Shown here in pieces: positions 61,078-64,000 of a stretch of DNA of 64,000 nucleotides; within the stretch, counting starts at the first letter, position 1; every line of letters begins with the position of its first letter. The stretch is from NCBI GenBank assembly GCA_026398275.1, contig JAPLTF010000027.1, forward strand, positions 16,686 through 80,685. The letters run 5' to 3'. Position numbers and translations under genes: made by a program. This stretch comes from Verrucomicrobiota bacterium. GTDB taxonomy: Bacteria > Verrucomicrobiota > Verrucomicrobiia > Chthoniobacterales > Terrimicrobiaceae. The notes beneath the pieces were generated by a model. That model did no database searches. It was given only the letters and a program-made list of their open reading frames with translations, and was not told the origin of the DNA.

Positions 61078-62025
61078 ATGCTTTGGAAAATCCTTTGTGG
61101 GATCCTGGCCACGACCGCTCTGCTTCCGGCGCAGCAGGTGGTGCGCGTGGGCGTATTTCCCAACGTCACCCACGCGCAGGGGCTTGTGGCGGCGAACATG
61201 AGCCGCGAGGGGCAGGGCTGGTTCGAGTCCCGCCTCGGGGTTCCCGTGAAAATCGAGTGGATGGTCTACAATGCCGGCCCGTCTGCGATGGAGGGGATCT
61301 TCACGAGGGCGGTCGACTTCACGTATGTGGGCCCGAGCCCTGTCGTCAACGCCTACGCGAAGGCGAATGGCAGCGAGGTCCGGGTCCTCAGCGGCGCGAT
61401 GCGCGGCGGCGAGGCGCTCGTGGTCAAAGGGGATGCGATCACCAAGCCGGAAGACTTCCGGGGGAAGACCATCGCCACCCCACAGCTCGGGAACACGCAG
61501 GACGTGGAATGCCGCGCCTGGCTGATCGCTCACGGCATCAAAGTCACGCTCGTCGGCGGCGACGCCCGCGTGCTCCCGACCGCCAACCCCGACATCCTCC
61601 CGCTCTTCCAGCAGGGAACAATTGATGCGGCCTGGACGGTCGAGCCTTGGGTGACCCGCCTGCTCAATGAGGCCGGCGGAAAAATCTTTTTTGCCGACAA
61701 GGATGCCCTGACGACTGTGCTGGCAGGGCGCGAGGGGTTCCTCAAAGACAACCCGGCGCTGGCCGCGAAATTTCTAGCCGCCCACAACGAGCTCACCGCC
61801 TGGGTGCTCGCAAATCCTGAGGAGGCGCAAAAGCGGGTGCGCGACGAGATCAGCGCGATCACGCACAAGGAGATTTCCCAGCCGCTCATCACCCAGGCAT
61901 GGACGCGCCTGGTCTTCAGCGACGAGATCTCCGCCGCCCCGTTTGAAACCTTCCTCCAGCAGGCGCACGAGGTCGGATTTGTGCGCACTGAGGCGAACCT
62001 CGACAAGCTGATCTGGAAGCCATGA
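61078..62025 (+). CDS. ABC transporter substrate-binding protein (SsuA/TauA-like)
   Basis: A ~315-residue periplasmic binding protein with a signal peptide (MLWKILCGILATTALLPAQQ). The NMT1/SsuA-type fold is seen in VRVGVFPNVTHAQGLVA, AVDFTYVGPSPVVNAYAKANG, GKTIATPQLGNTQDVECRAWL and AAWTVEPWVTRLL. It could bind a sulfonate, taurine or a thiamine precursor; sequence alone does not decide. An ATG at 60988 is possible, but the signal peptide favours 61078. Its stop overlaps the ATPase start by four bases. Confidence 0.88.
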   Translation: MLWKILCGILATTALLPAQQVVRVGVFPNVTHAQGLVAANMSREGQGWFESRLGVPVKIEWMVYNAGPSAMEGIFTRAVDFTYVGPSPVVNAYAKANGSEVRVLSGAMRGGEALVVKGDAITKPEDFRGKTIATPQLGNTQDVECRAWLIAHGIKVTLVGGDARVLPTANPDILPLFQQGTIDAAWTVEPWVTRLLNEAGGKIFFADKDALTTVLAGREGFLKDNPALAAKFLAAHNELTAWVLANPEEAQKRVRDEISAITHKEISQPLITQAWTRLVFSDEISAAPFETFLQQAHEVGFVRTEANLDKLIWKP

Positions 62026-62834
62026 GCGTCGGACAGCATTTGGAGAACATGCCGCCGGAGCGGCTCGAAGTGGACAAGGTCTCCAAGTCGTTCGCCACAA
62101 AGCACCGCACGGTGCTGGCTCTCGATTCCATCAGCCTGAAAATCTCGGAGGGCGAGTTCGTCTGCCTCGTCGGGCAGAGCGGATGCGGAAAATCCACCCT
62201 TCTGAACATCATCGCCGGGCTGGAGCATCCGGATTCCGGGCGCGTTCTGGCGAATGGCGAACCCGTCACCGGCCCAGGCCGCGACCGGATGGTCCTGTTC
62301 CAGGAGCACGCGCTGTTTCCCTGGCTCGATGTGATGGGCAACGTCCTCTTCGGCCTGAAGCTCAAGCCCGGGCTCACGGACAAGGAGCGCCTCGAAGTGG
62401 CCGCCTATTATTTGAAGCTCGTGGGGCTGGAAAAGCTCCACCACTCGAACATCCATGAGCTCTCGGGAGGGATGAAGCAGCGCGTCGCCCTCGCGCGGGC
62501 GCTCGCCCCGAACCCCCGCGTCCTCCTCATGGACGAGCCGTTCGCCGCGCTCGACGCCCTCACGCGCGAGCAGCTCTACGGCGACATCCAGAAGATCTGG
62601 GAGGCGCGCCGGAAGACGATCCTCTTCGTCACCCACAACGTCCGCGAGGCCGCCTGCCTCGGCGACCGGGTCATCCTGTTCTCCCCGAACCCCGGCCGCA
62701 TCCGCCAGGAATTTCTCATCAAACTCCCGCGCCCGCGCGACATCAACAGCGTCGAGCTGGCCCACTATTCCAGTGAAATCACAGCGGCCCTGAAGGGGTT
62801 CACGCCGGGCGAAGGACGGGAGGCCTCGGAATGA
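62022..62834 (+). CDS. ABC transporter ATPase (SsuB/TauB-like)
   Basis: A 270-residue ATPase: Walker A GQSGCGKST, Q-loop LFQEHALFPWLDVMGNV, signature LSGGMKQRVALARALA, Walker B VLLMDEPFAALDALTR and the His in FVTHNVREAACL. It pairs with the permease gene downstream, whose start it overlaps by four bases. The SsuB/TauB type energises sulfonate, taurine or nitrate-like importers. Confidence 0.93.
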   Translation: MSVGQHLENMPPERLEVDKVSKSFATKHRTVLALDSISLKISEGEFVCLVGQSGCGKSTLLNIIAGLEHPDSGRVLANGEPVTGPGRDRMVLFQEHALFPWLDVMGNVLFGLKLKPGLTDKERLEVAAYYLKLVGLEKLHHSNIHELSGGMKQRVALARALAPNPRVLLMDEPFAALDALTREQLYGDIQKIWEARRKTILFVTHNVREAACLGDRVILFSPNPGRIRQEFLIKLPRPRDINSVELAHYSSEITAALKGFTPGEGREASE

Positions 62835-63601
62835 AGCGCGCCCTCACATGTATCGTCTTTTTCGCGTCCCTCATCGCAATCTGGGAGCTGGTGGCGCGGT
62901 ATGGCGGGTATTCGCAGGTGATGTTCCCCCCTCCTTCGAACGTCGCCAAATACATCTGGCAGTCGGCGGGCGATGGAACCCTCGGAAGCGCCACGCTGGT
63001 CACCGTCAAGCGCCTGCTCATCGGCTATGCGATCGGACTCCTCCTCGGCATCCCGCTCGGGCTCTTCACGGCCAAATTCAAAATTTTTCAGGACACGGTC
63101 GGCGTGCTGGCGCTGGGGATGCAGGCCTTGCCGAGCGTCTGCTGGGTGCCGCTCGCGCTCGTCTGGTTCGGCCAGACCGAGGCCGCGATGCTTTTCGTGG
63201 TCATCATGGGCACGCTCTGGTCGGTCATCATCGCGACCAGTGACGGCGTCCGCTCAATGCCCCCGATTTACCTCCGGGCGGCGAAGACCATGGGCTCGAC
63301 CGGCCTGCATTCGTGGATTCGCGTCATCCTTCCCGCTTCTTTACCCTATCTTGTCGGGGGGATGAAGCAGGGCTGGGCGTTCGCATGGAGATCGCTCATG
63401 GCCGCGGAAATTTTTGTGACGATCCTGACAGGGTTCGGGCTCGGCCAGCTGCTCAACTACGGACGCGATCTTCTGGCGATGGACCAGGTGATGGCGGTCA
63501 TGGTCGTGCTGATCGTGATCGGGCTCCTCGCCGACAAGCTGCTCTTCGCGCCATGGGAAAGATTCCTCCACCGCCGCTGGGGAACCGGGACGCTGAAGTA
63601 G
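62831..63601 (+). CDS. ABC transporter permease (SsuC/TauC-like)
   Basis: A 256-residue inner-membrane protein with six helices and the EAA loop (YLRAAKTMGSTGLHSWIRVILPASLPYLVGGM) that contacts the ATPase. GMQALPSVCWVPLALVWFG is characteristic of the SsuC/TauC branch. It forms the channel of the importer with the substrate-binding protein and ATPase genes that precede it. The operon ends at a hairpin about 35 bases downstream. Confidence 0.93.
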   Translation: MKRALTCIVFFASLIAIWELVARYGGYSQVMFPPPSNVAKYIWQSAGDGTLGSATLVTVKRLLIGYAIGLLLGIPLGLFTAKFKIFQDTVGVLALGMQALPSVCWVPLALVWFGQTEAAMLFVVIMGTLWSVIIATSDGVRSMPPIYLRAAKTMGSTGLHSWIRVILPASLPYLVGGMKQGWAFAWRSLMAAEIFVTILTGFGLGQLLNYGRDLLAMDQVMAVMVVLIVIGLLADKLLFAPWERFLHRRWGTGTLK

Positions 63602-63637
63602 TTGCCCGAAATCCCTGGCATCAGCCGCCGTAACAAG

Positions 63638-63672
63638 AAGGGCCGGCGACGGAAAAATCCGGGCCGGCCCTT
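63638..63672 (+). terminator. Hairpin after the ABC operon
   Basis: AAGGGCCGG and its complement CCGGCCCTT form a long GC-rich stem with a ~17-base loop. No T run follows, so termination efficiency is uncertain. Confidence 0.5.
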
Positions 63673-63692
63673 GCTGTGGTTTGGCTTTCTTC

Positions 63693-63869
63693 TCAGAAAG
63701 GATTTTTTCCGCCCTTGGGCAGCTTGAACCCCTTCTTCGCCGCCTTCTTGACGGTCCTTTTCCTGGTAACGGGCTTTGAGGGAGCAGAAGCCGGTTTGGC
63801 GGCGGGCTTGCCCTTCCCCGCCCGCTTCACCGCGTAGCGGCCGGGTTCGAGTTTCGTCGTTAGCCCCAC
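63693..63869 (-). CDS. Lys/Ala-rich small frame (end of a basic protein?)
   Basis: A 58-codon frame from a GTG at 63869: LEPGRYAVKRAGKGKPAAKP, then SKPVTRKRTVKKAAKKGFKLPKGGKNPF. It has the composition of histone-H1-like or HU-tail basic regions. The upstream codons contain a TGA before 63877, so it is either a small DNA-binding peptide or the 3' end of a gene whose 5' part was lost or altered by the repeat at 63883. Confidence 0.4.
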   Translation of the reverse strand: MGLTTKLEPGRYAVKRAGKGKPAAKPASAPSKPVTRKRTVKKAAKKGFKLPKGGKNPF

Positions 63870-63882
63870 TTCGCGGACTGGA

Positions 63883-63906
63883 GGCGAAAATCAGCTATTT
63901 TCAGCC
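63883..63906. repeat. Hairpin element near the window end
   Basis: GGCGAAAATCAGCTATTTTCAGCC pairs GAAAAT with ATTTTC. It differs from the GC-rich REPs, and its role is unknown. I see no gene in the remaining 63907-64000. Confidence 0.4.
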
Positions 63907-64000
63907 CTCCGAGGCCCGCAGACCCGCATAAACACAGTGGGGTAGTCCTCAAAAGGGCTTGTAGTGCCGACCTACCCCCTTGCGCGTTTTCGGCAGGAAC

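Noticed and set aside
1..64000. CRISPR arrays, rRNA genes, prophage or complete insertion sequences
   Set aside because: No direct-repeat arrays with spacers, no rRNA-like segments, no phage structural genes and no complete transposase gene other than the module in leuS were seen.

Overview
The window is GC-rich bacterial chromosome, best explained as Verrucomicrobiota. The grounds are indirect: an exosortase with secreted proteins that carry C-terminal sorting tails, an MqnC-type (futalosine) menaquinone gene, many small REP-like hairpins with a RAYT-type transposase, and house-style promoters of the form TTG(A/C)C(A/G)-N16/17-TA(G/C)T. No search was run, so the phylum is an inference.

Layout. 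0-1 kb: truncated small genes and tRNA-Pro. 1-15 kb: housekeeping genes (tpiA, tatD, mqnC, a subtilase with a PEP-CTERM-like tail, rpsJ-rplC cut off from the rest of the S10 operon, an unknown cytoplasmic protein, an M23 peptidase, acpP, leuS, rdgB). leuS holds the most striking feature: a RAYT/Y1-type transposase module read in frame inside the LeuRS editing domain and bounded by two exactly inverted 19-nt REP hairpins. 15-21.4 kb: an outer-membrane barrel protein and a four-gene signalling operon (hybrid histidine kinase, receiver, receiver-PP2C phosphatase, RsbW-like kinase). 21.3-25 kb: two VapBC-type pairs and the scar of a deletion that joined an ECF sigma factor fragment to an unknown gene. 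24.5-29.6 kb: an L,D-transpeptidase and an RND efflux pair. 29.8-31.1 kb: ThuA plus an oxidoreductase remnant, and tRNA-Ile2. 31.2-35.8 kb: a surface or exopolysaccharide block (receiver-like membrane protein, WecG glycosyltransferase fused to two STAS domains, a sorted surface protein, exosortase). 35.9-47 kb: a HerA-like ATPase, several secreted or degraded genes, a rhomboid-like protein, a phosphatase, a sigma-like/membrane pair, a MscS-cNMP channel and an aspartoacylase-like enzyme.

47.2-60.8 kb reads as a redox/sulfur island: cydAB oxidase, two ArsR regulators with palindromic operators, thioredoxins and CcdA, DUF6132, rhodanese, a CoA-disulfide-reductase with its own rhodanese domain, and an RND pump. 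Cytochrome bd tolerates sulfide, and Cys-rich ArsR proteins plus rhodaneses handle persulfide in known systems, so a sulfide/persulfide or thiophilic-metal response is the leading hypothesis. 61-63.6 kb: an SsuA/TauA-like ABC importer behind a near-consensus promoter.

A recurring theme is REP/MITE traffic: related hairpins lie between genes and also inside the reading frames of leuS, an RND transporter and an L,D-transpeptidase. Partial genes at deletion or insertion scars are also frequent (ECF sigma, Gfo/Idh/MocA, SNase, rhodanese tails, DUF4258).
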